Below, one piece after another: positions 9,110 through 21,590 of a stretch of 64,000 nt of DNA. Below the pieces are notes generated by a model that ran no database searches, had not been told where the DNA came from, and saw only the letters and a program-made list of their open reading frames with translations. The position numbers were made by a program, and so were the translations under genes. The stretch covers positions 925,352 to 989,351 of the forward strand of contig JAJEKV010000168.1 in the NCBI GenBank assembly GCA_021234155.1, in the 5' to 3' direction. Each line of letters starts with the position of its first letter. Position 1 is the stretch's first letter. Source of the stretch: Isoetes taiwanensis. Its lineage: Eukaryota; Streptophyta; Lycopodiopsida; Isoetales; Isoetaceae.

Positions 9110-11425
9110 AGGCACCTCGTTTGCAGAGATTCTCAAAGCAGTTCCAAAAACTTATACTTGCTGCTGCAAAAGATGTCTTCAGTCTCTCCAAGAAATATAT
9201 GCCAGGTTGGCCTTGCAATTCATGGTGGGATTCCAAATGCTAAGAGATTAGGAGCAAACTGTCACAAAACTGCATCTGTAAACCAAAATAGTACAAGCAA
9301 ATAACCAGGGATAAAAAATGTGCATATTATGCACAGAGGCAAGCGCAATTGACTGAACAGTTCAGAGAACACCTAAAATGTTTTTGGAACACGTTGCAAG
9401 GCAGGTTGGACAAGCTACTTTAGACATTGATACTTTATCAAATTTAGTCAAGGCCTTATATGGAAAGCAAGGCGTTGATTGCATGTCAATAATAGCTCCT
9501 AAGACAGAACTTTTCACTGAATCAGATGTTCAAAAATGCTTATCCAAAACAGCCAACAATAAGGCGCATGATGCAGATGGCCTTTGTGTGGAGCTACTTA
9601 AATGGGGTGGAGAAAAAGCCTTATCTATTCTAGCATACTTGTTAAACAAAAGCCTCATGCTAGGAATGCCAGCCAATTGGAGAACCAATCGTGTTCATTC
9701 TATTCACAACGGAGGGGACAAAAAGGTAGTGAGCAACTATAGAACAATATTAATACGCAGTGTGTTTGCCAAGCTTCTAGGCAGCCTTCTGGAAAGCAAA
9801 CTGAACTCTTGGGCAGAACAGACAAAAGTGCGTTCACCATGTCGAGCAGGTCTTAGGGGTAATCATAATACACTGGATCATGTGCTTACCCTCAAAACTC
9901 TGATAGAAAATGCTAAAGCCCCAAATGCAGCATTGTATATGGCATTTATAGACTTTACGGAAGCATTTGATACAATTCCACACAAAGAGCTAAGTGATAG
10001 AATGATACAGCTGGGAGTTCCACAAGAAATCAGAGAGCCAGTGTCACAATTATATGCAGAAGTCTTGATCAAAGTTTCCTGGGGAACTGACACACAAATC
10101 AGGAGCACCATCAAGGTACGCCCTCTGGCCTTGTTCGAGATTTTCATGGACGAATAAGACGATTGGTTGAGAGCTAGTGATTAGCAAGCACCAGAGTGGA
10201 CGCATATGTTATCCAGCTTCTTCTATATGTAGACGATGTGGTATTACTAGCAAGCAGACCAAGTTTTACAAGATCATTTAAATAGTTTGGAGGATTCGTA
10301 TGAAACAAAAAAGATGAGTGTGAATCTGGCTAAGTCCAAGATCATGATATTTGGCACCAGAGATAGGCCGGAGTTTACGTACAAAGAGCAAGTTTTGAAA
10401 AATGTAGAAAGATACAATTATCTGGGGATAGATATTGCTTCCAACTATAGTTGGAAAAATTGTGTGAATAGAAGATCATCAGGAGGAAAAGCTGCTTTAT
10501 ATAGCATGCTGGCAAAATGCAGCCGTGCTTCTCTTACAGAATGGGGATTGAAAAGAATCCTATTCAAAACTTTGGTTCAAACCATGGCAGTATATGGTGT
10601 CCGCATTTGGAGGCTAGGAATCTCACCTCGCATGTGGAAGCAGATTGAGGCGGTTCAGAAAATGTTCTTGAAAGAAGAACTTGGGATTAGATCCCAGATT
10701 CCATATGCTATCATGTTGCAAGAAGTGGGCATGTTCCCACTCAAATTTTTGGGCTTGTATCAAGCAATTAACTTCTTTAACAGAGTTAAGGAGCAACACC
10801 CAGGCCGTTTGTCTCATTGGGCCATGGAAAACTTGGATACAGGATGGAAGAATTGGCATGGGCGAGTAGATGGGGTTTGGATGAATCGAATTGGCCAAAG
10901 GACAAACAGGAAGCAAGAATGCTGTTGGAGAAGTTAGCAGTAGACTGCTTATGGGTTAATCCTGGCAAAAGAATGGTACAATACCAAACCAGTGTCAATC
11001 ACATAGATACCTCCTATGAATGCCAAAGTTATTTAAAAGCGATCATACCAAAAAAATACAAAGATGGCTGATAGCAAGTTACAGGACAGGTTCCCATAAG
11101 CTGGAAATTGAGACAAGAAGATGGTCAAAGGCTCTGGTAGAAGACCGATTATGCAAGATATGCAAATTGGGAAATATCGAAGATGAACATCATGTTTTTC
11201 TACATTGTCCAGAATATGCACATATCAGATTTAGTTTTGGTATTTAGGTAACTGACATGTTTTCATTGTTATCTATGCCACCAATAACATTAGGACCATA
11301 CATAAGGGCGGTGGATGCACATCGTTCCTTACTATAAAAGTTGTAAAGATTGTTGTTCATGTGCTCCATGGACTCTCGAGGCCCAAATGAGTAATAGACA
11401 TAAATTAAATTGAATTAAATTAAAT
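9110..11425 (+). mobile_element. Non-LTR retrotransposon (LINE), 5'-truncated
   Basis: The 5' end (about 9180-9370) decodes to linker-type sequence with PWWDS and YKQITRDKK-like residues found between endonuclease and RT in LINE ORF2. RT and zinc-knuckle regions follow. The 3' end is an AT-rich tail of TAAAT/TTAAA repeats at about 11398-11425, typical of some plant LINEs. The endonuclease domain is missing, as usual for 5'-truncated copies. Confidence 0.88.
9378..11247 (+). pseudogene. LINE ORF2 fragment: reverse transcriptase and C-terminal zinc knuckle
   Basis: The first open part (9378-10157) has RT blocks NNKAHDADGL, NYRTILIRSVFAKLL, RAGLRGNHNTLDHV and AFIDFTEAFDTIPH. The catalytic motif appears as YVDD at 10226-10237, in a region outside the main open frames. 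10287-10937 carries the post-RT thumb-like region (VNLAKSKIMIFG, YNYLGIDI, AVYGVRIWRLG). 11020-11247 ends with CKICKLGNIEDEHHVFLHC, a CCHC-like zinc knuckle. The frame is lost after 10157, again around 10937 and before 11020, so the ORF2 is inactive. Reverse transcription of element RNA was its role. Confidence 0.88.
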
Positions 11426-13139
11426 ACGACCAATAAATTGACCATGTTCTAATATACCGTAATCTATATTTGATTCTTGTCAATTACCTCTTTGGAGCCT
11501 TAATTCCTTTGAAAATATAGATGGAATAAGCATAACTGAAACTGATTACAGTGTTCTTCATCAATGTCTTATTCATCAAGCTCCAAGTTCTTCTTCTCGT
11601 TGTGGGGTTTGTCTTACAACACTTCATCTAGCAGCTTCAATAAATATATAGATGGATTTTTTACATCCACATGAACCAGACATGTTATGGGATGCAATTG
11701 TCAAAGGTTGTAGCAGGGGTGAGACTATAAGATGTGTGTGGGTCATGATTGAGCCAAATGGTAAGGGAAAAGAGGTTTCAAGAGGAACTTTCGGCCGCCT
11801 ATTCCAAATTCGAAATTGGATTTTACTGACATGGAAATAGAATTTCCAATCTAATGGGGTTTGCTAGTTGAAAAAAAAATACTTGGCCCCATTGTCTTTG
11901 TTCTTGTCGCGTGGTTCTTCTGTGATGATGAACACTTGATCCCTTAGCTGGGTCGTTCCTCCAATTATTGCTAAGAAGTGAAATATAGGGAGTACTATCT
12001 CCTAAACCTAAAGGATCAAACCATTCACGACCGTTGGATCCTAGCAGGTTATTTCATGTAACCTCCCGAATATTCCTCTTCTAACGAATATTCTATGGAT
12101 TATCCCAATAATCTCTTGGATATTCCTTGTAGCATAATATGCCTTTCACCATAGCTGCGCTTGAATGAGGTGTGCCTTTGCCATAGCCGTGCTTGTATCG
12201 GAGGGAAACTCAGTCCGGCACATGCAAAACTAGCATGCAATACTGTTCGCACAAATCCAAATCTCTGCCTCAGAATCTTGTTCTTGTGGCTGTGTCTCTT
12301 GAAATGCTTATTTCCGCAGCCCAAGGTATAAATCCATCGATCTTGAGTCTTGAATCCCCTGTTCTCTTCATATACTAGGATTTTCAATCTTTTTGTCTTA
12401 TACATCAGATTCTGAATTTATGCATATTATACATCAGATTCAGAAGATGTTCCTATTTTAAGTTTCGTTTTTGCGGATAAATTTTGCAGGTACGTGTTCA
12501 GTGTTAAGAACAGAGGCACTGATGACAACATGACATGGTAAGTGTTTATGTGAAAGAATGCGGGATGATGGACTGCATATACCAGCATTCTTTCTTCTAT
12601 CTTTTGAAGTGAGACATACAAGAAAATCCACATGAAAAGTTCACACTGTATATTGTTTTCCGTGATCATCCTCTTTTCACTCTGTCATAGTTAACAACTT
12701 AAAAATTAGCTCGGCCGGATCATCCTCATTTTGCTGTGTCGGAGTTAATAGCTTAGGAATTTCCTCGGACCTAGGTTTAAGGGAGGTCAACCCTCTCCTC
12801 TCGGGGATCATGGAGAACAACCCTCTCGGCCTCGAGGGTTTATTTCCCATAATCCCCTCAAGAGGAGGGTTAACCTCCTCTTCTCCATCTAGGAATCTTT
12901 CACGATGAGTTTGGGCCATCCATCTATGTCATCAGGGACGGTTACCATGACTCTTAAGATAAATTTCTATAAATCCACCATGTCATTCACTTCATATGAT
13001 AATTGTTTGAACCTTGCCATGTTGTTTCCAAGAGTTTGTTTGCTTTGTGGTGCTACTTGGACATTGATGTGAAGAGCAACATCACAATGAAAGATTAAAC
13101 GAGAGAGGGGGCCCCTAAAAGAGAAAGAGAAATGAAATA
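11426..13139. other. No gene recognised
   Basis: Short open frames occur on both strands (for example 12100-12405 and 12677-12919, minus) but none shows a known domain, splice pattern or codon bias that I can defend. 12780-12875 holds CT/GA-rich imperfect inverted segments around CCTCTCGG/CCTCGAGG and CCCCTCAAGAGGAGGG. Confidence 0.5.
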
Positions 13140-13640
13140 ATATTTGATTATTACGTCTGTGAGACCGCTAGGTCTATAATATGTTCAACTTGTACATTAA
13201 ATATTATAACAAATTATCTAATGCATCCTCTAATAGTAATGCATTAGTCTCTCCTATCTCTATCTCATCTGCCTTTAAGGTTCTTAAAACATCATCTTTA
13301 CACTCTAAAATATCAACGATATCTCCCAATATGCGATCCTGGAAAATCAAAGAAAGGCATCAATGCGACAGCACACACATCATACTTACTCTTGAATATC
13401 ACTGTAAGCAGGACAATGCAGAAGTACATGTTCCTCATCTTCAAGTATTCGCACCTCACCTATCTTACACCTTCCATGCTCGTGATGAAAATATCTTATG
13501 ATAGTTAAGGTGCCGTAACAAATGATAGCAGAGCCAAGTCTCAAGCTAAAGTCTCTATGGAGCGTCCCAAATAAACTTTTTGCGTCATGGGTGAATGATG
13601 TAAGTTCCACATGCTTGAGGGTGAGCATTCCAAAGAGGGA
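13140..13640 (-). mobile_element. LINE 3' fragment (zinc-knuckle end), minus strand
   Basis: 13628-13386 on the minus strand codes for FGTLHRDFSLRLGSAIIC, followed by HGRCKIGEVRILEDEEHVLLHCPAYSDI. The EDEEHVLLHCP block corresponds to the C-terminal zinc knuckle of the LINE at 11150-11220 (EDEHHVFLHCPEY). No RT domain is present, so it is a short 3' remnant of a related LINE. Confidence 0.7.
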
Positions 13641-13648
13641 AGGAATTG

Positions 13649-13772
13649 ATATGGTTTGGGGGCCCTGGGAACCACTCGAGTAGATGTTGGAGAAGCGGCA
13701 ACCTAATTATCACATAGAGGGTCAAAACCCCAATGTCTAGACGAGTGGTCCCCATGGGCCCCCAAACCATAT
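13649..13772. repeat. 124-bp fold-back repeat (MITE-like)
   Basis: The left arm TATGGTTTGGGGGCCCTGGG at 13650-13669, continuing to ACCACTCG, is matched by the complement CGAGTGGTCCCCATGGGCCC and onward to CAAACCATA at 13742-13771. The arms are about 29 bp with few mismatches and are separated by about 65 bp. No coding capacity. The right arm is also part of the tandem repeat that follows. Confidence 0.7.
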
Positions 13773-13984
13773 AAAATTAGCTACTCTATTATTGGTTATC
13801 TATGAGTAGAGGAGATTAAGGGATAAGATGATGCTAGTCTTAGTCTGGTGTATTACAGGAGTCAGAGCCAGTCTAGGCAAGTGCTCCCCATGGGCCACCA
13901 AACCATATCAAATTAGCTACTCTATTATTGGTTATCTATGACTAGAGGAGATTAAGGGATAAGATGATGCTAATCTTAGTCTGG
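13742..13984. repeat. Two tandem units of ~130 bp
   Basis: The block beginning at CCCCATGGGCC(C/A)CCAAACCAT and ending at CTTAGTCTGG occurs twice, about 13750-13852 and 13886-13984. They share the internal segment TTAGCTACTCTATTATTGG. It extends from the right arm of the fold-back repeat. Confidence 0.75.
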
Positions 13985-15210
13985 CATCTATTAACTCACG
14001 TAAAAAAAGAGAAAACTTTTACCTCAACCGTTGGATGCTTGAGAAATTCCTAATCTCATCCGTTCAATTAATATATCTCAATAATATTCGATGAACCCGC
14101 CTCTCCAAGGGTTTGCCCTTTGGGCAACCCAAAAAGTATTTATATGGTAGTTTTAATATCCCTCCAAAGGTGTTTGCATGTTAAGAAATCCCTTAAGGGA
14201 ATGCATTTTAACAACAACGAAGTGGACCAAGTGAAGATATTATATATTCCAAAATCAATATAGGCATGAAATGAAATGAAGTGAAGATATTGTATATTTC
14301 CTAAGAAAAGGCATCTTAACACCTTTAACACTTTAATGAAGTGAAGCCGTTAATCACTATGGGCATGATATTATATGTTAAGAAATCCACTAAAGGAATG
14401 CATCTTAACTAAGATGATGTATATTCCATGACCAATATAGGCATAAAATCTTTCTATAGGGGCCATTCACCTTTGGGCTTTTAGATACATAATTTTGCCC
14501 ACCATTGGTGCATATCATGACATATGTCTGGACTCTATCAATTGATGACATGTACCCTGATTATATAGCACCTTTAATCATTGAAATTGCTTGAGTACCT
14601 CTTTTAATGGTTCTCTTATTCAGGGCTCAATAGTGGCACATGCATTACTGGTGGTCAGGGTTCCTCTTCCTTTTCAAAACAATATCTTTATCGACCACAC
14701 ATTGTGTGGCAGTGACAAGTATATTAGGCAGGGCGAGCTCTTGTAAGGATCCCTCTGCGGAAGGAGGGTGGGAAGGACGTTAGAGTCAACAGGGCAGAGA
14801 TCGATAAGAGGAGGAGAGTTGTATGCATGCAGAGAAAATAACGAGGGGGTATTTAGGTACATAATAGATTAAGTTATTGGTGGTGTTTTGTAGGGGGGCA
14901 TGGTGTAGAATAGTTTAATAACGGTATAAATTAATTTAATATAATGGTGTAGAATAATTTGCTATAGTAATGTAATGGATAAATAATTTAATATAATGGT
15001 CGGTTTTTTTCGTTGGGGGGGACCATGGTCGGGGAGCTGAATAAAGACTAGAGAGAAAAGGCTCGGACAAAGAGAAAAAGCGTCTAAAGGGGAATGTATT
15101 TTGCATGAGGAGGGGCTCTGTATCTGCCCTAAAAAACGGACCCCATGCATCCATCACCACTGGGCCGAGGTCACGTCGCCTTCCTCTCTCCTCTATGCAT
15201 GAAGCTTTTC
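13985..15210. other. AT-rich intergenic DNA upstream of the transporter gene
   Basis: Short direct repeats of a TTAAGAAATCC(C/A)...GGAATGCAT(T/C)TTAAC block occur near 14178-14212 and 14378-14410. A TTTAATATAATGG motif repeats near 14930-15000. No gene recognised. The last few hundred bases would include the transporter promoter. Confidence 0.5.
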
Positions 15211-15217
15211 TGGCGCC

Positions 15218-15223
15218 TATAAG
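15218..15223 (+). promoter_or_regulatory. Probable TATA box of the SULTR gene
   Basis: CCTATAAGTCC lies about 60 bp before the first donor-like site (GT at 15280) of the leader. Position and base context suit a plant TATA box, giving a start of transcription near 15250. This is inferred only from sequence. Confidence 0.45.
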
Positions 15224-15279
15224 TCCCGCCGGAGCTCAATGTTTTTCCTCCATAGCTTTCTTCCTTCCCGTTTGTTAAG

Positions 15280-15739
15280 GTAAGTCATCAGGTTGTTTCC
15301 ATACTTTCTGACATTTGTTGCCTGTACCGTTTATTCCGCCTTGGCTTTTGTAGCTTTGATCTGATTCGATTTCGTTTCTGGCGTTCCCTTCTCCCACACT
15401 CGTTTCGTTTTAGCTCTGTTTCATTTGGCTCCCTTTGCACCCTTTTAAAGGCCTGCAATCTTTACATGTATTCTTATAAGATATCCACCATCCACAATTT
15501 GTTTTCCCATATTGTACTCGTGAAATGTCCCTGGCAGCTGATTTTGAATCGGATTGATGTTCTTGAATTATAGAGCTGTTCTAAACTAAATCATTGGTTT
15601 GTAAGTTTACTTCAATGCAGCTGTTTCTTTGGCATTTAAATCGAATATGATCATTGCGTAATCGTGTTACAGATTCGAAAGATTCATAATGTGGATGTAT
15701 TCATTGGTATTCTGGATAAAAATCAGTTTCTTTTTGCAG
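15280..15739 (+). other. Probable 5' UTR intron of the SULTR gene
   Basis: The donor is AAG|GTAAGTCA at 15280 and the acceptor is a T-rich tract ending TTTTTGCAG at 15739, two bases before the ATG at 15742. An alternative acceptor, GTGTTACAG, lies at about 15671. A 5' UTR intron close to the ATG is common in plant genes. Its use here is not proven. Confidence 0.55.
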
Positions 15740-15741
15740 CC

Positions 15742-18700
15742 ATGGCTTCAAACGACGTGCGAAAAAATTCTGTGTACGCGGACCTCGAAAATGCAACCGA
15801 AACTACAACAGAGAAAGAAGAGTCACCACGCAGAGTAGGCATTCCACTACAGAAACCACTGGCTCGGGATATTGGGCACGCTATCAAGGAAACGTTTTTC
15901 CCTGGAGATCATTTGAAGCACTTCAAGAATGAGCCAGTAAAAAGGAAATTCGAATTGGCCATCAAATATATGTTTCCCATTGTTGATTGGGCTAGCAAAT
16001 ATAAGCTCAGTTTTTTTCGGCGAGATGTCATAGCTGGCTTGACCATAGCCAGTCTCTGCATTCCGCAGGTCAGTGAAAGCTCTCCATACGGCGACCTATC
16101 CAATAGTGTCGTTTTGACTTTTTATCAAATCCCATAGCTTATGTCTTATTGGGGTTTGGCCCGGATTTTAGGGAATCAAATCAGCTTTAAGATCTTCAGT
16201 TTTCTTGACAATGCACAAGTCTTCATGACTCGCATTTCTTTTTGGAATTTCCCGAAGACTCGTATATCTTGCTGTGTTGGATAAACCCCATAAAACTTCT
16301 TCGCCATGATCTAACACCATGAGTAGCCATCTTCTTTTGTCCTGTCTGCCTTTCCCGATTATATCAGGACCTCTGCCACAAATGTATCCGAAAAGAAGAA
16401 ACGCCCATAAACGTTCATTTAATTTGATCTAGAAGAGAATTATCTAAAGATAGGAGTAACTGGCTTGAATTTGTTTGCCGGGAAGAATGATTCTGTATAG
16501 ACCCATCACTGTTAGAAGGTGTGAACTATGGAGTATTAACATAAAATCGTCAATGTCTGCAGGATATTGGTTATGCGAAACTTGCCCACCTCCAGCCACA
16601 ATATGGCTTATGTAAGTCGAAGTTAGAGACACGATGCTAAAAGTATGCCTTATGTACAATTTATGGCACTTGTGTTGATTGCATTAAAATCTACACCACA
16701 AAAACACAAATTTGGCTGTGATTTGAGATAATTGGGTATTTGTTTGCTGTAGTTTACTATTTCAGTATGGATTTTTTTGCATTATTGTCATCAAAAGGCT
16801 GCTAGTATAACAACAGAAAGTTTGTGACATGCTGCTTTATGAGTCATCATGGCACCTCCTATAGTTGTAAGGCTATCTTACAAAGCCACATAGTTAAGTA
16901 CAGGAAAGCAAACTTATTTGCTTTGGTCAAGCTTCAGTGTACGGTGGCAAATGGGGGCCTTTTTCCCTAGATGTTCTTATAACTAAATTTGTTCTGCAGA
17001 CACAAGTTTTGTTCCCCCACTCCTGTATGCTCTTTTGGGGAGCTCGAAACATATTGCTATTGGACCAGTTGCAGTAGTTTCAATCTTGCTGGGGACGCTT
17101 CTTGAAAAGGAAGTGGACCACAAGAAGCAACCTGAATTGTACCTGAGGCTAGCACTGACTTCAACATTTTTTGCGGGCATTTTTCAGGCAGGCCTTGGCT
17201 TGTTGAGGTTAGCATCAACCTAGATTTAACATTTTTGTATAATCACTTCACTTAACATGTATCATGTCTTAACAGGCTTGGGTTCCTAATTGACTTCTTG
17301 TCTCATGCTGCCATTCTTGGTTTCATGGCTGGGGCTGCAATCACAATTGCCATGCAGCAGCTCAAGGGTTTCATGGGATTACATACCTTCACTACTAAAA
17401 CAGATATAGTTGCAATCATGAAATCTGTGTGGACAAGAATAGATGAGGTTGTTAAAAGTTTTACTTCTTTATTTTTTAATGATAGTAAGCAGTATAGGTG
17501 CTGATCTATCCTCTTTGTTTCAGTGGAATTGGCAGACAATCATGATCGGGGCCTTCTTTCTATCGTTTTTGCTTATCGCAAAATTCATTGTTAGTTCTTC
17601 CTCCTGCAATCTTGGCAGTTCTATATTTACTTTACATTATCTTCTCCCACAGTTGCATGGTTTTGCTTTCTGGGTAGGTTATTATATCATTAATTATTTC
17701 TACAGAGCAAGAAGAAGAAACAGCTCTTTTGGGTATCAGCTATAGCTCCATTGCTATCAGTCATCCTAGCAACAGTGTTTGTCAAGTTTTCAGGAGCAGA
17801 CAAACATGGAGTGCAAACTGTGAGTTAGCTTTTGTTTTAGGAAGTTTCTCCATTACTATTGCTCTTTTATCGAACTTTTGGATTTAGCTTCATTCTCTTC
17901 TTTGAATGTAGGTCAATCACATTAAGAAGGGCATAAATCCAGGGTCTGTGCGGTTACTCCTGCTTTCTCATGATTATGTTGCTAAGGCCGCAAAAATTGG
18001 TGTAGTTGCTGGATTGATTGGGTTTACTGTAAGTAACTCTGGACATCCTTTTTTCCATTGGTTTGTATTACCACTGGTCAAATTGCGTATCATTACAGTG
18101 TGACAACCTAAGAATCCAGTCTTCCTCACATTGTACTTGAAATAGACAGAGGTGACAGAGACAGAAAATAACAATGCTCCTAAGCAACTTAAGAGACTTC
18201 GTGCAGATATCAAATAGGAATTATGCTAAGCGTGCTTTTGTTGGAGTCAGAATTTTATTTTAGAGCACAAACATGATAATGATGGAATTAATAAAATCAA
18301 ATCTAGAATACAGTTTTATCATTCAAAATCCTCAGTCCATGTAAAGAAAAGAAGGCTAAAGAATGTTATAAAGTTTTATTTAATCTGGTGCATTCATCAA
18401 ATGCGAATGATTGTTAGTTGTTAATTGTTGATGTATTTCTTTCAGGAATCAAGAACCAAACTATATATTGATCCCTCAAATTTGATGTACATTTCAGGAA
18501 GCAATTGCCATAGGAAGAACCTTTGCAGCACTGAAGGATTACCATATTGATGGAAATAAAGAATTGGTTGCATTTGGAATCATGAATGTTGTGGGTTCGT
18601 GTACGTCATGCTATGTTGCAACTGGTGTGTGCGTTTGTTTGCGCTGATAAAAGGTTTGGTCAAATTGTCATTGGGTCCAAGTCTTTAACTTGTTACATGT

Positions 18701-20198
18701 TGTTACAGGCTCATTCTCAAGGTCGGCTGTGAATTACAGTGCAGGATGTGAAACAGCTCTCTCTAACATCATTATGTCACTAATTGTCATGTTGACACTG
18801 CTGGTCCTGACACCGCTTTTTCATTATACGCCCAATTGTATTCTAGCAGCCATTGTCATATCGGCTGTATTAAACTTGATCGATGTTCCTGCCATATTTT
18901 CATTATGGAAAGTTGACAAGACTGACTTCTTGGCATGCATTGGAGCCTTCTTTGGTGTGTTGTTCATTTCTGTCGAATATGGTCTTCTAATTGCTGTACG
19001 TACCCTTTGCCTTCTTTATTAAGCTTTGTTTAAGCCAACATCCTATGACAGTTGTGTCTGATTCACATGTAATGCAGGTTGGCATCTCACTCGTGAAACT
19101 GCTTTTCTATATTGCAAGACCCCGTACAGTTCTTTTGGGAAATATCCCTGGCATCAACACTTATCGAAATGTTGAGCAGTATTCAGATGCAACAAGGATG
19201 GCAGGAATACTGATTATCCGTATTGATGCTGCTATTTATTTTTGCAATGCTAATTATATTCGTGAAAGGTTGCCTTAATTTTGACGAGGTTTTTGATGTC
19301 CTTTCCAAGCATTTCTTATGTGAATCCGATCTTTTGCATGAAGGGTTTATTTAAGTAATTTGTTGGTACTTGCAGGATTTTACTATGGGCTGATAATGAA
19401 GAAAACCTACTTGCGTTGAAAGGAATGCACTTACAGTACCTTATTCTTGAAATGTCACGTAAGAACAGTTTAGCATTTTTGCAGAATTGATAAACTATGA
19501 TGACTAGCTATTGTACATGGAATATGCATGAAAACTTAAAAGCTGCTAAATCTAGATTTCTCTGAGCTAAGCCAATTCTTGACATCAAAATCTATCCTGC
19601 TCCTAATATAAAAGCTAATGGATCTTGCCATTGGCTTCCAATGTTTGTCGCTTAATCTATGCATTCACCTTCCCTTGGATAAAGTTCAGCTGTCATCTGC
19701 CATCCAACCCCCACACTGAAATGAACCATGTTTTTTTGAATCTTGCCTGCCAGGAACTGACCACATCATCATCAAATAGAAGTCAGTTTGATAATGAGAA
19801 TGTCCATGTAACTTATGAAAATGAAATTCTATGTGCTATGTGCCAAATTAACATATAGCAATTTTTTAGGTCCTCATGTTGGCATTAAAATTTGTTTGTT
19901 TCAGCTGTTATGGATATTGATACCACTGGCATCCATGCTTTGCAAGAGCTTCACAGTGCAATTAGTAAAAGAGGCATACAGGTTAGATATTAGGTTTGCC
20001 TTGAGGTACGTTATAATGGGCTTTGTACTTGAACTAATAATTGGTCTGCAGCTTGCATTGGCAAATCCTGGAGCGGTGGTATTGGAGAAGCTTAATCAGG
20101 TCAAGTTTATTCAAAAAATAGGCCAAGAATTTTTGTTTGTAACAGTTGGAGAAGCAGTTCAAGAATGCTACAAGTTATTTAACAAGAATAAATGCTAA
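15742..20198 (+). CDS. Sulfate transporter, group 3 SULTR-like, 13 coding exons, intact
   Basis: Exons: 15742-16068, 16563-16611, 17000-17207, 17276-17447, 17524-17589, 17706-17819, 17912-18028, 18498-18624, 18709-18995, 19078-19268, 19376-19458, 19905-19981, 20052-20198. All junctions are GT-AG, phases match, and the sum is 1965 nt (654 residues plus stop), the usual family length. The N-terminal [15 protein letters not shown] motif is group 3 style. [17 protein letters not shown] (from residue 110) is the SLC26/SulP signature, followed by multiple membrane spans ([42 protein letters not shown]). A cytosolic STAS domain covers about 510-650 with [11 protein letters not shown] at 579-589 (family norm DIDTSG). 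SulP proteins move sulfate with protons; some group 3 members act in plastids or in phosphate allocation. The start is chosen over an upstream Met because it matches family N-termini and follows the leader acceptor. Function inferred from family. Confidence 0.95.
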
Positions 20199-20499
20199 AT
20201 ATCAGGGGCAACCAGCTTGTTTCGTTTCAACAGTTAGTGCCTCATTGTTTCCGAGAATCTTGGGGCAGAAAAGAGGCCTCAGAAGTCTATAATATAAAGG
20301 TCAAATGTGAAAATGTTTTTCTCATGCAATGAGCGTGGTCCCAAACAGTTAGGGTCTTTTTTTGCACATATTTACTTCTGCCTAATTACGCTCTAACATT
20401 TTGTTTAATTACGCTTCTGACACCCCAGAAATAGTCTTTGCGACAAGCTGTAAGGGACACATTGCACCTTAGAGAAAAAAACCGCCTCCTAAAGTGGCA

Positions 20500-20690
20500 A
20501 ATAAACTTTGAATCGTTCCTTGGGCCGAGTCTCCACATGGCCCATTTACATACATGGACCTTCGAGAAAAGTAACCTTTTGAAACTCAAACAAATGGCAA
20601 ATAAACTTTTGAGTCCTTCCTTGGCGCCACATGGCCCATTTACATACATGGACCTTAGAGAAAAGTAACCTTTTAAAACTTAGGCCCTTT
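20500..20690. repeat. Two tandem copies of a ~95-bp unit
   Basis: The unit starting CAAATAAACTTT and containing CACATGGCCCATTTACATAC followed by ATGGACCTT and AAAAGTAACCTTTT is found at about 20500-20590 and 20599-20688. It lies about 300 bp after the SULTR stop. No role visible. Confidence 0.75.
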
Positions 20691-21288
20691 TCACAAAATA
20701 TGGTTGTCATATACAATATACAAATATAATATACGACACTATTTGTGACCAAGGTTAAAAATGAGACACACAAAACTTACTTTTCCACGCATAGTAGTCA
20801 TAAAATATGACACCACTAAAATACTAGTGGAAAAACATGAAAAAAATTATATATTCAAATAAGACTAGGTGTTTTATTTTACGGGGGAAATCCCCCGGAA
20901 TAAAATAAGACTCCATTTGGTATTCAAACCTATTCCGGACCTTTATTTTTATAGTGGAAAAGTGATTTACTTTTAAGACAATAGGTGGTCAAACATCATT
21001 GGATAAAATATGTGACTTTTAGAGATAAGACTACCGTGGAAAAAGGGTCTCAAACAAATTGCAAATAATAGTTGCAGAAGATCTGCCACAACTTGGAAAT
21101 GTTAAGCTCTTGAAGCTTCAATAACTATAGAATTGCCAAAATTGAAGTTCCAAAACTTTGCTTCACCTGCACATAGCTTGTTGGATTCTATCACGAACCT
21201 TAGGTTCATGACAATTCAAGACAGATTTGCATCATGGAGACACATCCTTTTTGTATAGGACATCTCACGTTTCCACAAGATCTTTATT
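20691..21288. other. Intergenic, nothing recognised
   Basis: AT-rich sequence with no supported gene, repeat or RNA. A run near 20880-20910 (CGGGGGAAATCCCCCGGAAT) is a short palindrome. Confidence 0.5.
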
Positions 21289-21590
21289 TTCTATTTTTGC
21301 ACAAAAATGGGTTGTTGTAAAGCCTCAAAAAACCATGAAACGATTGTAATAAAAGCTCATGCTCTTAGAATTGCCCTTTCAATTTTCATGATTATACGAC
21401 ATTTTCTTCTCCTAGAGTCAAGTAAAATACACATCAGTTATTTTCTATTTTGGCACAAAAATGGACTGCTGTAAAGCATCGAAAAGCCATGAAATCATTG
21501 TAATAGAAGCTCATTCTCTTAGAATTGCCCTTTCAAATCATTTCTAGGATTTTACGATATTTCTCCCTCTAGAGTAATAAAATAAAATAA
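21289..21590. repeat. Two tandem copies of a ~150-bp unit
   Basis: A block starting TTCTATTTT(T/G)GCACAAAAATGG and containing CTCTTAGAATTGCCCTTTCA occurs at about 21289-21440 and 21441-21590. The second copy is diverged by scattered changes. No coding capacity. Confidence 0.75.

Noticed and set aside
15664-15741. Upstream Met start for the transporter
   Set aside because: The segment has no family similarity and lies in a probable leader intron; the ATG at 15742 follows an acceptor and gives the usual N-terminus.
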